This document shows, in pieces, positions 8,892-18,403 of a DNA stretch of 53,804 bases. The first letter of the stretch is position 1. The number at the start of each line of letters is the position of its first letter. A program made the translations under genes and the position numbers. The DNA lies in NCBI GenBank assembly GCA_944322025.1, contig CALUOH010000045.1:1-53804 (forward strand). The letters are read 5' to 3'. The notes under the pieces were generated by a model. It did no database searches. It was not told where the DNA came from and saw only the letters and a list, made by a program, of their open reading frames with translations. The DNA is from an uncultured Bacteroidales bacterium (GTDB lineage Bacteria > Bacteroidota > Bacteroidia > Bacteroidales > Paludibacteraceae).

Positions 8892-10226
8892 TTAATAATA
8901 CATTCCCCGCTCATGCGAAAAACTATATAATTCTCCTGACATATGACTAAAATCATGTGCCAATGGTACATTATCAAACGGTATTATGTCTGGAGTCCGC
9001 GAATTCGGGTTTTCATCTCCTCCAAGAACATCAGTCGTAATACATGTGATTGTCAATGTATATGTACAATTATCATATACTTTATATGAATAGTTGGTAA
9101 CTATCTTATATTGACCGTCTAAATAGTCATAAAATAACAATGGCAATTCCGTGTTAGCAAATGCACTTTCCAGCTCCTCCCTATTATTTATTGGTGCAAG
9201 CTCGAACCCTAAAGACGGCAAAAACCGGTAGACAAATTGATTGCGCATCTCTGTATTCATCAATAAATCATTCCTTATTGCGGATATAAATTGCGCCGTA
9301 TACTCTTCATCTCCAGCCATTAGATCTCCATACCACAACTCTTCATTATACTCAAGTTCTGCGCCAGTATATCCACACAAAAGAGCCGTTATCACTGGAA
9401 TATTTCCGGCATTAACTATTTCATCATTCTCATCACGGCAAAACTCATTATACGGTTCTCCTTCATGCCAAAATAATATTTCCCTATCATATGTATCTCT
9501 TACATCATATGGAGAACAAGCATGTGAGAGTACTGTTTCAGAATAAGAAAAAGCTGTAATACACGTAAGTTTTACCATTAACTTAACAGCTGTAATATTA
9601 TCAATATCGAATACCTCGTCCAATCTTAAACGGTCATACCATGACTTAGTGAGAAGTTCCAATATATCATAGTGGAACAAATCTGGAAGCCTGCCAATCT
9701 TTGCGCTTAATACTTCTGGTCCACATTCATACGCCAAATCGTTGAACGCCCAAAACATCTCCGTATCGAAATATCCATCTCGTGAGAAGTACATGAATTT
9801 TTGTTGATTACGTAAATCGGCATTTATAACCGCATATCCGCCCTCCGGGAAATTATAGACATAATACACTATTTCCGGCACTATATGAAACGTGTCTAAA
9901 TACTCCTCATTCCCCATGACTGTAAGCATCATGTCAGCACCGTACATGAACATCTCGCTGTACACTGCCGATACAGTTGCCGTTGCCACATCGGGTGTCG
10001 GCAGAGGTGAAGCATCAAACACATCTTTGAGAATAGCTGTAGCATCTTCCTCTGAAATATAGTTTCCTCCATCAATATCAATATAATAACCATGCGCTGG
10101 CCTTTCAGGTTCTCCAGCTTCAGCCGATGCCTCATCACCCTTTGTACGCAACACATCGTTATCAACATTGCTGTTGCACGCCGTCAGCACTGCCCCCAGC
10201 AGCACTATAAACCACACTTTTTTCAT
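8892..10226 (-). CDS. C10 (streptopain/SpeB)-like lipoprotein, predicted catalytically dead
   Basis: A 444-residue lipoprotein (MKKVWFIV...LTAC, Cys 17). Residues ~55-160 resemble a C10 peptidase propeptide: an ISEEDA helix, a YNFPEGGYAVINAD block at ~124-137, and an FMYFSRDGYFD block at ~144-154. Residues ~253-288 resemble the catalytic-cysteine region, with PYNEFC followed by NAGNIPVITALLCGY, where active members have AGC-(V/I)PVAxAQxMxY. Asn275 occupies the nucleophile position (codon at 9402-9404, AAT). Residues 371-379 (GQYKIVTNY) align with the GHAWVIDGY-type histidine motif, so Gln372 replaces the catalytic His. Both catalytic residues therefore appear lost while the fold is kept, which suggests a pseudopeptidase (binding, inhibition or sensing) rather than a decaying gene, since the frame is intact. 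Two paralogous lipoprotein genes follow. The family assignment rests on motif reading only. Confidence 0.65.
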   Translation of the reverse strand: MKKVWFIVLLGAVLTACNSNVDNDVLRTKGDEASAEAGEPERPAHGYYIDIDGGNYISEEDATAILKDVFDASPLPTPDVATATVSAVYSEMFMYGADMMLTVMGNEEYLDTFHIVPEIVYYVYNFPEGGYAVINADLRNQQKFMYFSRDGYFDTEMFWAFNDLAYECGPEVLSAKIGRLPDLFHYDILELLTKSWYDRLRLDEVFDIDNITAVKLMVKLTCITAFSYSETVLSHACSPYDVRDTYDREILFWHEGEPYNEFCRDENDEIVNAGNIPVITALLCGYTGAELEYNEELWYGDLMAGDEEYTAQFISAIRNDLLMNTEMRNQFVYRFLPSLGFELAPINNREELESAFANTELPLLFYDYLDGQYKIVTNYSYKVYDNCTYTLTITCITTDVLGGDENPNSRTPDIIPFDNVPLAHDFSHMSGELYSFSHERGMYY

Positions 10227-10300
10227 ACTCTTTTATTTTTAAGGTTAATCCTGTCACTCTCACATCCGCACATCTCAAATATTCTTGCTGCAAACGCCTC

Positions 10301-13300
10301 TCATCTTACCACTATCTTATAGTGCGCCGTCGCGCCGTCCCTCTCTATCGTCATCACATACACGCCCGGCACTGCCGGCATCATCACCTCCGCGTTCATC
10401 TCGTCTATGCCCGTTGCCGAATAGAGTGCCCCCGCAGCGTTGTACAGGCGCACAGTGGCCTCCCCCTCCACATTCATTATCCTCATCGGCGACCCTGCCG
10501 TACCTACTGTCACCATCGGGTACTCCGACACATCAGACCTAACCGTCGGCGTTATGGGGCACGTCGGAAGCGTCACCCCGTCATCCGCCCGAGTCAGCAT
10601 CACATAATACGTATCGTTTACATCAAGAGCCTCGCCCTCACCCAGATACAGGTACGACCCCACCTCGCCCGTCAGCGGGCTGCCGTTCCTGTACCACTGG
10701 AATGCCGCGAACTCATATCCTCCGTTGTAGCCCACGTTAGTCACCGCCAGTACATTATTCCATTTCTGTCTCACCACCGACGAGGCATAATGTATTTCGA
10801 ACTCCACCGGGAAATTCTGCTCTCCGCAGAGCCTGTCCTCCATGACCACCGTTGCCGCGTACCGCCCCGGACGGCACGAATCCGGTATCACAATGCGCAC
10901 CTCATAAACCTCCAGCGTATCCCTCATATCCTCAAAGCCTGCCGCCTTGGCCTCATCTCCATATTCCACCCGGTAATACGACGGGTAACCCTCCGGCAGC
11001 TCGCACCCTATCGTTATCGCCTCATCGTCAGCGCACGCCGTGACCATGCTGTCCATGGCCATCTCCACCACAAGACACTCCTGATCAATGAAAACCTCCG
11101 CCGTATCGCTCGGACAGCCCGCTGCGTCGTACACCACAACCTTATACGTACCTCCCGCAAGACCTGTGAGCGCACCGCCCTCCTCTCCGTTCACCGACCA
11201 CGTATAGCCCGCCGGAGCGTCCTCTATCCTTATCTCGCCCGTGTTCGGTTCGTCGCCGACATCCTCCTTCTCCACATCGAAAGTCACCTCATCGCGCACT
11301 ATAAGGTGCAGGTTTACCACGCTGTCGCAACCGTGAGCCGTAGTAAGCCACACCGGGTAGTCGCCGCTTTCGTCATACTCACGCCCGTTGTACTCATACT
11401 CTTCCCCGTAGCATATCGTAGCCGTGTCATACCTCTCCTCTATCTCCGGCAGCACCGTGAGGTTCAGCCACGTGATGCTGTCGCAGCCCGCAACATTCAC
11501 CGACGAATCCGCGAACATTCCCGACTGTGACATTATGTACTTTCCCCCCCAAACCACAAAGTCGTTATAACATATCGTCGAGTCTATCGTCCGCTCCGGC
11601 GTTATAATCGAAGGGATTATGACCGTGACCGTTGTGTCGTCCTCGCACTGCCCGTTTGATATCCCCGCCACTAATGTCACCTCTATCGTGTCGCCCTCGT
11701 TCGGGAACGTCACAACCGGATTGCTCATCGTCTCCGCCTCCCCGGTACCGAAATCCCAATACGCCGTCTGCGTCTCCTCTGCTGTATGCACCGTCTGCCC
11801 CGTCTCGTCATCCAGCGTAACCACATGGCTCTCGTTGACGAACCGCACCTTGTTCTCGCAGTTTTCCGGTACAAGCTCCCAGCTGAACTGCGCGAACGGC
11901 TCTCGTGGCGATACTACCGTGTGCAGGTCGAAGAAGCACTCCGGATTCTCCTTGTACAGGCAGCGGCACCAGTACGTCGTCTTGTCCGATGCCGGAACAT
12001 TGTAAGTCTGCCCCCTGTACAGTGTATCCACCGGCACACTGTCCGCTCCGAACGTGGTAAACCACACATAGTCAAACCCGTCCGGTGCCTTTATGTCCAT
12101 CGTCGGCTCCGCTCCGCAGCTCACACTCTCTATCGTCCCCGACGCACACCCCAGTGTAAAATAGGCATATCCAAAGTGCGCTCCTAACGTACAGTCCTGT
12201 GTCTCAAGGCTTATTACAATATCCTGCCCCGCGTATGGCGTAAGGTTGACCCCTATCGTAGTCCACTCTTTCCACGAGATAGGCTCAGAAGCACCCGGTA
12301 TGTCATACTCCGTGTGCCATCCGTCCTCCGCCCGCGTCGCGTCAGCATAGAACGACGCGCTGCCGCAATCAGCATCGATTGGGAGACCGTCTTCATCCAA
12401 TATTGCCATAGAGAAAAACGGCTTTTGCCTTTCGTCATGATTTTGAGGGTCTTCAAAGACTATTGCATACTTCAGGATAAGCACCATAGCCGTCGAATCC
12501 ACATGATATTCGAAATCTATGCGTTCTGCCTGAGAACCATTGTCCCAATTGCCGAGCCGTATCGAAGCAAACTCCCCGTCCGGAATAGTCTGCAGCGCAT
12601 TGTTAGTCCTCGGGTCATACTGGTTTCTCGCCCAGCACACCGCATGACGGCTCTCTATCTGATCTGGGCCGAAATCTATCGGCGAAGTCCGCGACCACGA
12701 ATCCTCCCTGCCTGCCGTTCCTACCCAGCAAGTGACATTCTGATTGTTCACCAGATCCACATAGTTTATACAGTGGTTGTCCGCGCAAAACACCAGTACA
12801 CCCGTCCGTGTATCCCACGCACTCACAACTGTATCATTACACACGCCCCGTACCCTGAAATCATATATACCCTCCTCAATACCCTCTATCCTGTAACTCG
12901 TGGAGTTATAGATATTGTTTATCTGTCTCCACTGGCTCGTCCCGTTCTGCCTGTACTCCAGCGTATATTTCTCCGATGTCCCGCTCCAGCTCACATCCAC
13001 AGTATCGCACCTCGCATCCACACTGAGTCCGCTTGGCGGCGTACAGTCCGCCGATGTTATCTGTATATTGTCCACACATGCCGCCAGTGGCGGATATATC
13101 GAGTCCCCGTCATTCTTCCACACGAATGCAAGGTAAACCGTCATGTCATAACCTATCGGCATCTGCATCGTGGCGTTTTCCCACTCCCGCGCACCTCTCA
13201 GGCAGCTTGCCGTACCGTTTGAAGTCCGCACCTGCTGTTGGTACATCCTCAGCCACTGCGGCTCCATACTCGTCCCGCGTACCGAAGCCGGAGGAGTACC

Positions 13301-13723
13301 GTCCGGCAGCAGGCACACATACATCCCGCTGTTCGCCGCAGCATTGTTCTTCCAGTCAAACGTCAGTATATACGTTCCCTGCCTTATGCTCATCCTCCTG
13401 TATGCCACTACTATACCCTTCTCCCTCCCGTAAAACGGATTCACTCCCCCGTCATGCGAGATATAGAGCGACTTCTGCCCGTCCGAAAACGTCGCGCTCC
13501 CCCTGTACCACACATCGTCCCCATCATCCGCCGCATCACCACCGTCTATCACCCACTCCCCGTTCTCTGCCGTCTCCGCATCCTCAAAACTGTAAGAATA
13601 CGGTATGCCTATTTGCGTCTGGGCAAACGCTGCAGACACAAAAGCCATGCACATCAGCAGCACTGCGGCACATCTGAAACTGAACCTCTTTCCTTCCATC
13701 TTGCAAGACATTATTTTATTCAT
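10301..13723 (-). CDS. Large secreted multidomain protein with T9SS-type C-terminal sorting domain
   Basis: A 1140-residue protein from ATG 13723 with a signal peptide ending near AAFAQ (residue 35). In order: a jelly-roll/anchor-J-like domain (~40-215), an FN3 domain (~218-305), a second jelly-roll domain (~315-530), a PKD-like domain with YWDFGTGE (~620-700), two CDS(I/V)xxLxLxV cysteine repeats, a SprB-like block (WSVNGEEGG, LAGGTYKVVVYDAAGC), an Ig-like domain with a WYRNG motif, and a C-terminal ~70 residues (VRLYNAAGALY ... PGVYVMTIE ... YKIVVR) typical of type A T9SS sorting domains. It is probably exported through the outer membrane and attached to or released from the surface. It is a paralogue of the 1032-residue protein encoded just upstream. 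The substrate or ligand is unknown. Confidence 0.85.
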   Translation of the reverse strand: MNKIMSCKMEGKRFSFRCAAVLLMCMAFVSAAFAQTQIGIPYSYSFEDAETAENGEWVIDGGDAADDGDDVWYRGSATFSDGQKSLYISHDGGVNPFYGREKGIVVAYRRMSIRQGTYILTFDWKNNAAANSGMYVCLLPDGTPPASVRGTSMEPQWLRMYQQQVRTSNGTASCLRGAREWENATMQMPIGYDMTVYLAFVWKNDGDSIYPPLAACVDNIQITSADCTPPSGLSVDARCDTVDVSWSGTSEKYTLEYRQNGTSQWRQINNIYNSTSYRIEGIEEGIYDFRVRGVCNDTVVSAWDTRTGVLVFCADNHCINYVDLVNNQNVTCWVGTAGREDSWSRTSPIDFGPDQIESRHAVCWARNQYDPRTNNALQTIPDGEFASIRLGNWDNGSQAERIDFEYHVDSTAMVLILKYAIVFEDPQNHDERQKPFFSMAILDEDGLPIDADCGSASFYADATRAEDGWHTEYDIPGASEPISWKEWTTIGVNLTPYAGQDIVISLETQDCTLGAHFGYAYFTLGCASGTIESVSCGAEPTMDIKAPDGFDYVWFTTFGADSVPVDTLYRGQTYNVPASDKTTYWCRCLYKENPECFFDLHTVVSPREPFAQFSWELVPENCENKVRFVNESHVVTLDDETGQTVHTAEETQTAYWDFGTGEAETMSNPVVTFPNEGDTIEVTLVAGISNGQCEDDTTVTVIIPSIITPERTIDSTICYNDFVVWGGKYIMSQSGMFADSSVNVAGCDSITWLNLTVLPEIEERYDTATICYGEEYEYNGREYDESGDYPVWLTTAHGCDSVVNLHLIVRDEVTFDVEKEDVGDEPNTGEIRIEDAPAGYTWSVNGEEGGALTGLAGGTYKVVVYDAAGCPSDTAEVFIDQECLVVEMAMDSMVTACADDEAITIGCELPEGYPSYYRVEYGDEAKAAGFEDMRDTLEVYEVRIVIPDSCRPGRYAATVVMEDRLCGEQNFPVEFEIHYASSVVRQKWNNVLAVTNVGYNGGYEFAAFQWYRNGSPLTGEVGSYLYLGEGEALDVNDTYYVMLTRADDGVTLPTCPITPTVRSDVSEYPMVTVGTAGSPMRIMNVEGEATVRLYNAAGALYSATGIDEMNAEVMMPAVPGVYVMTIERDGATAHYKIVVR

Positions 13724-14023
13724 ATTTACAAGTCATAAATCAACTGCTATATCAACCGGCACTTCGCACACCGTCAATTATATACATCACCATTGGCCGT
13801 AGAACATATACTTTCATTTACTCCTCATGTTCTCATACATCCATCTGATAGTCAAGTCTTTCAACCATCACTCAGCTATTTCTCCGCTACCCTTCAGCTA
13901 CCCTCAACCAAGCAAGTCGTTATTTTTCTGCCAAATTCACGCGAAAATGTCACAAACATACAGCCCATCGTCCCGATGCCTGTTTTTACCACATAAACAC
14001 AACACTGCCCGGATTGTCCTACT
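13724..14023. other. Intergenic region between the two T9SS-type genes
   Basis: This 300-base stretch separates the stop of the 1032-residue gene from the start of the 1140-residue gene. It contains no supported coding region. A minus-strand TATGTTTG box (13953-13960) is the only promoter-like signal I recognise. It would give the 1140-residue gene its own long (~220-nt) leader. No clear hairpin terminator is visible. Confidence 0.5.
13953..13960 (-). promoter_or_regulatory. Possible Bacteroidota -7 box for the 1140-residue gene
   Basis: The plus strand reads CAAACATA, i.e. TATGTTTG on the minus strand, matching TAnnTTTG. No TTG is seen 19-21 bases upstream, so the call is weak. Confidence 0.3.
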
Positions 14024-17000
14024 TCAGACTCCGCCCCTCACGACTATCTTTTCCGTCTTCCGCGTACCGTCAGGCAGTACTATCTCCACGATATATGTCC
14101 CCGCCGCGCCTGGTGCCGCTATCTGCGTATACCCCGGCGTCATATCATGGATGCCGGCTTGCTGCCCCATCATATTCCATACCCTTATCACACCCGCCGA
14201 CTGGCTCTTCACACTGATAGTCTCACCGCCCATGACCACTGTCGGGGTAAGCTCTATCGCGGAATAATATCGTGGACGCACACCGCATGTCATCATCTGC
14301 ACTCCGTCCCCCGTCCGCGTCAGCATTGCGCTGTACACCGCCGCCGTGTCAAGACCGCCCGGCTCATATAGGTTTGGACTCGTCTCCCCGGCTATCTCTG
14401 TCCCATCCTTATACCATTGGTATGCTGTAAATTCATATCCCCCGTTGTACATCCCATTCCTGATTCCGAGCACATCATTCCATCGCTGCACTATCACACT
14501 GTCCGGATAATACACCTCCACCGTCAGCGGCAAACCCACATCGCCGCACTCTGCGTTATAGAACAGCACCTCCGCCTCATACCTGCCCGGCAGCACACTG
14601 TCTCCTAACGGTATCACCACTTGCGGCCCGTCGGGCTGCACACCGTCCACGCCCATACGCCTGTCAGCCTCCTCATCCGCAAACGTCACATCATACTTGG
14701 TAACCATACCACTGCTCACCGTATACGGTATCTCTATCTGGCCGTCGTCCGCGCACGCACCCGCCAGCAGCGCGTCGCCCATACCCTCGAATGTCAGCGA
14801 CTCGTTGACAAGCAGGTCAAGCGTCACAACAGAATCGCACTTGTAACGGTTCTCCAACACAAACGTATAGTAGCCTGTTTCATAAAGTTCCTCGCCGTTA
14901 ATCACATACGGCAGGTCAGCAGTACATATCGTATCCGCTACCGGTATAGTATCTATTGGCACCATCAGCAGGTCGAGTGTCCTTATATCCTCACACCCGT
15001 ACTCATTGCCTGTGTCGGCCGTATCGCTGTAACAGTCCGATGAAAAATAATACTGACCCGTGACATCCCAATAATACGGATCTGTGCCGCAATGTATGAC
15101 ATGCACAGTATCTCGGTCAGAATCTAAGTTGGGCAACGTTATTTCAAACACCGTATCCTCTTGGCACTGCGAAAGATACGCCGATAGCATGACCCTGTAT
15201 GTCCCGCCCGTTCGCGGGAACATCCGCTCGAACTCCTGACCCTTGATCGACATGCCCTCATCGAGAAAATGCCACACTATTGAGTCACACCCGGCATCCG
15301 CAGTGTCCACAGCACCGGTATAGGGATTAACATGCCTGACATAGCTGCTGTCAGAGAACGACACTATGTTCTCGCAATCCTCCACCCTCGCCGTATAACA
15401 GCCTTTGGCCACAGGATAGCGCGGCACGGCCCGCGCCGTAACAGTATAATAGCAGCCCCCCTTCGTCGGCTGTATCACATCGCACGCATACGTCAGCGTA
15501 TCGCTCTGCGTTGTCTCGAAAATCTGATCCTCGCATATCACACTGTCTGGATTGTCCGGCAGATACCATCTGTAATTGAACCCGTCCGGAGCCTTGAACC
15601 GGTTCTTTTCGTCCTCGCCGCAACTCAGCCCCTGTATCTTCCCGTCCGAGCATCCGAGTGCAAAATATGCATATCCGTAATGACCTAGCGGACTACAATC
15701 ATAAGTCGTCAGGCGTATTGTCAGATCCTGATCCTGATAGTCCTTCAGGTTGATGCCCACCGTAGTCCACTCTTTCCATTGTGGAGCCTCAGAGCCTACA
15801 CCATCATGCCATCCCTCATTACCGGACACAAACCCCGCTGAAAAATCAGCCTCCGCACACCCCAGCGAATCCAGCGGTTTCCCGTCATTCAGCACCGACA
15901 GCGTAAAGCGCGGCTGTTGTTCTATACTGTGATTGGGATTCTGCAAAACCACAGCATACTTCACCAGCAGCACCGCATTCTCTGTCGTATCTACGCGGTA
16001 GTCATACTCCACTGCCTCCGCCTCGCCTCCTACAGCCCAATTGCCCAGCCTGACCGAAGCTATCTCGTCCTCTGGCACCGTCCGCAACATTCCTCCCGTG
16101 CGCGGATCTGTCTCCGACTTCATATAGTGTATCGTATGGCGGCTGTTGATTGACGGATATCCTCTGTCCACTGCCCCTCTCGACTGCATCGGATTCGTGA
16201 ATGTTCCATAATAACAGTTCCTGTTGCTAAGATCCAGATAGTCAACACACCGCGTACCCGGGAAAAATATAAATTGGCTATGCGACACCCACACGCTCTT
16301 GAACATCCCGCAGTCCGACCTGATATAAAACTCGAAAACACCCTCGGAGATGCCCGATACAAACAACTCGTTCGATGTATATCCCGTAAACTCCTGCCAC
16401 CGCGTGTCTGTCGATGATTTGCACCGTATGTCATACGCCTGAGCATTGCCGTCCCAGCTCACCCTCACGCCCTGCTCCTCCAGCTCCACCTCTATGTCGG
16501 AAGGCTTGTCGCACTCCCCCACCGGAACAACGCTGATATTGTCCACACACGCACCCGGAGGAAAACTCCCCACACTCTTGTTATTCCAGACAAACACCAT
16601 CTTATATGGCGTAACCCCGTCCGACGTTATCGTGTCCGAAACAGTATTCCATGTATTTCCATATAGCTTTATCGAATCCCCGAACTCGCACGCATATGTC
16701 TCCACATACAGTGGTAGATTGCTGTTACCTGTCTGCGAATTGGACAGTACGCTGTCCGGCATCCAACAGCAGTAGAGGGCATCCTGATTGTTATACCCGA
16801 ATGCCTGCCAGTCAAACGACAGTTCATACTGCCCCGCAGGCAGTGTCAGCACCCTGTACGCCGACACTGTAGTGGCCGACATCACATAACCCGCCGTTCT
16901 GCCACTGTCGCAAGAAACATACATCGAACTCCGTCCTCCATTGTTGACTGCCGACCCCACATACCACTTGTTCTCGCACGCCTCACCTTTCGGACCGACA

Positions 17001-17122
17001 TTAAGTTGCCACATGACATTTTCGGCAGCATCCTCAAAATCACAATAATATCCTGTTTGGGAATACGACACGACAGTAAGCGCGAACATAAATAACGACA
17101 GAAACAACACTCTCTTTTTCAT
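14024..17122 (-). CDS. Large secreted multidomain protein with T9SS-type C-terminal domain (paralogue)
   Basis: A 1032-residue protein from ATG 17122 with signal peptide MKKRVLFLSLFMFALTVVSYSQ. The layout mirrors the 1140-residue neighbour: jelly-roll domain with WYVGSAV and SCDSG (~25-200), FN3 (~205-290), second jelly-roll with HxGYAYFALGCSDG (~300-510), a PKD-like/cysteine-rich region with CENIVSFSDSSYV, CDSVVTLDLLV-type repeats, an Ig-like block with QWYKDG, and a tail (GVIRVWNMMGQQ ... GTYIVEIVLPDG ... KIVVRGGV) like a T9SS type A sorting signal. Shared phrases with the neighbour (YNGGYEFxAxQWY; FGYAYFxLGC/YGYAYFxLGC) show a gene duplication. It is likely secreted through T9SS and surface bound, with function unknown. 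The long AT-rich gap upstream suggests it begins its own transcription unit. Confidence 0.85.
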   Translation of the reverse strand: MKKRVLFLSLFMFALTVVSYSQTGYYCDFEDAAENVMWQLNVGPKGEACENKWYVGSAVNNGGRSSMYVSCDSGRTAGYVMSATTVSAYRVLTLPAGQYELSFDWQAFGYNNQDALYCCWMPDSVLSNSQTGNSNLPLYVETYACEFGDSIKLYGNTWNTVSDTITSDGVTPYKMVFVWNNKSVGSFPPGACVDNISVVPVGECDKPSDIEVELEEQGVRVSWDGNAQAYDIRCKSSTDTRWQEFTGYTSNELFVSGISEGVFEFYIRSDCGMFKSVWVSHSQFIFFPGTRCVDYLDLSNRNCYYGTFTNPMQSRGAVDRGYPSINSRHTIHYMKSETDPRTGGMLRTVPEDEIASVRLGNWAVGGEAEAVEYDYRVDTTENAVLLVKYAVVLQNPNHSIEQQPRFTLSVLNDGKPLDSLGCAEADFSAGFVSGNEGWHDGVGSEAPQWKEWTTVGINLKDYQDQDLTIRLTTYDCSPLGHYGYAYFALGCSDGKIQGLSCGEDEKNRFKAPDGFNYRWYLPDNPDSVICEDQIFETTQSDTLTYACDVIQPTKGGCYYTVTARAVPRYPVAKGCYTARVEDCENIVSFSDSSYVRHVNPYTGAVDTADAGCDSIVWHFLDEGMSIKGQEFERMFPRTGGTYRVMLSAYLSQCQEDTVFEITLPNLDSDRDTVHVIHCGTDPYYWDVTGQYYFSSDCYSDTADTGNEYGCEDIRTLDLLMVPIDTIPVADTICTADLPYVINGEELYETGYYTFVLENRYKCDSVVTLDLLVNESLTFEGMGDALLAGACADDGQIEIPYTVSSGMVTKYDVTFADEEADRRMGVDGVQPDGPQVVIPLGDSVLPGRYEAEVLFYNAECGDVGLPLTVEVYYPDSVIVQRWNDVLGIRNGMYNGGYEFTAYQWYKDGTEIAGETSPNLYEPGGLDTAAVYSAMLTRTGDGVQMMTCGVRPRYYSAIELTPTVVMGGETISVKSQSAGVIRVWNMMGQQAGIHDMTPGYTQIAAPGAAGTYIVEIVLPDGTRKTEKIVVRGGV

Positions 17123-17890
17123 GTCTATATGCAGATTATATTATAATTATAACATTGTATTTTGGTCAAAATAGCCATTAAACCCAGTATTTATTATCAC
17201 CTGCAAACCATATCCGGATTCCGGCTTATACTCTGTACCAGTGAATTATTGGGGAGATTGACCTTTATCAAACGTCAAGACTAAAGTGTCGGCAATCAAG
17301 AGAAACGATAGCTATCAGCAATCAGAGAGTCCGCGAAAGAAAACACTTTATTTTTTAGTCTCGTTAAAGATATGGAGCAAGAAAACGCCGTCCTACAAAA
17401 AAAAAAAAACGATTGATAAATATAACGAATAGGAAGATAACTGTCTAATATTTAGATGGAAATACTGACGGCGAGATGAATGCTCAAAAATAAGCAAGAG
17501 AAAGTAAATTTAAAATAGATAGGTATAAACCATATTTTTGAAGGAATCAGACGTGAAATACCTAAACAAAGATAAAAATTAATAAATATGAAGTCCTCGT
17601 CAAAAATTTAACATCACATAAAAACCGGTTCCGGGAAATGTCTAATATACAAAGAAATGCAAAACTATATCAGAAACCGGCAAAACACAGGATGTTAATT
17701 GCAGAATTTTTATCCCGACTATGTCATTATATATACGCGACAGATACGGATTTATTTATATTGGGACAAAGCAACAAGAAACTACGAAGAAACTTGAACC
17801 CTTCCGCCTCTCATCAATTGGCAACAATATTGTCACATTATACCGCATTGTCTGCAATGCCTCTTATCATAATGTATGTCTGAAAGACAA
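17123..17890. other. AT-rich gap without a supported gene
   Basis: These 768 bases are much more AT-rich than the flanking DNA and hold a 13-base A run at about 17397-17409. Minus-strand boxes matching TAnnTTTG occur at 17485-17492 (TATTTTTG), 17567-17574 (TATCTTTG) and 17660-17667 (TAGTTTTG), but none has a TTG at the right distance. Two short plus-strand open frames here (from 17638 and 17721) overlap in different frames, have no family resemblance, and the second runs into a real minus-strand gene. I see no tRNA, no repeat unit and no clear terminator. It may be promoter DNA for the 1032-residue gene or a remnant of lost or transferred sequence. Confidence 0.5.
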
Positions 17891-18403
17891 TTACATTTCT
17901 TCATTATCAATCAAACCATTAAGATACGAGACAAAATCGTCAAGCGTCTTGTGCATTTTCAGCGGATATACATCTTCCATGAAAAGTATGGGATCTTCAT
18001 CGAGTATCCGTAGTGTATCAGTATCTACCTCCAATGACTGCAAGTCAGACCATTTTAGGTCATACAGCACATAATCCGATATCTCGTCTGTCGCATCAAT
18101 CACTTCGTAAGGATAAATCAGAAAGTAATCTTTCTCCAAAGGCACATACATATCTTCCGCCCGCAGGTCATCCACCGACAGAACATCATCTGCATATACA
18201 GTAGCATCCGTATAGCACAACCTGTCTATCATTATTTTATCCTCCCCTTTGGGCAGAAGTACACGGTCAACATAGCTGCTGTCCCTAAACCTTATAACCG
18301 ACAGTACTTCATGCTTGTCCATCTCGTAATCAGCACATCCGCAGACGGCGAACGCCACAACCACCAACGATATAAAATACGCAGTCCTTCTCATTCTACT
18401 CAT
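17891..18403 (-). CDS. Small lipoprotein of unknown function
   Basis: A 170-residue lipoprotein. The signal MSRMRRTAYFISLVVVAFAVCGC gives a lipobox with Cys at residue 23; the internal Met4 could be the true start. The mature part is acidic and rich in Asp/Tyr (DEISDYVLYDL, LDEDPILFMEDVYPL), with no transmembrane segments and no family I recognise. Its ATG overlaps the stop of the thioredoxin-like gene in an ATGA arrangement (18400-18403), which implies translational coupling. It may therefore act with the TlpA-like protein in the periplasm or outer-membrane inner leaflet, but that is inference. It ends the hisS-side minus-strand gene string, and the AT-rich gap follows. Confidence 0.75.
   Translation of the reverse strand: MSRMRRTAYFISLVVVAFAVCGCADYEMDKHEVLSVIRFRDSSYVDRVLLPKGEDKIMIDRLCYTDATVYADDVLSVDDLRAEDMYVPLEKDYFLIYPYEVIDATDEISDYVLYDLKWSDLQSLEVDTDTLRILDEDPILFMEDVYPLKMHKTLDDFVSYLNGLIDNEEM

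Noticed and set aside
17638..18074. Two short plus-strand frames (17638-17883 and 17721-18074) in the AT-rich gap
   Set aside because: They overlap each other in different frames, and one overlaps a lipoprotein gene antisense. No similarity or promoter supports them.
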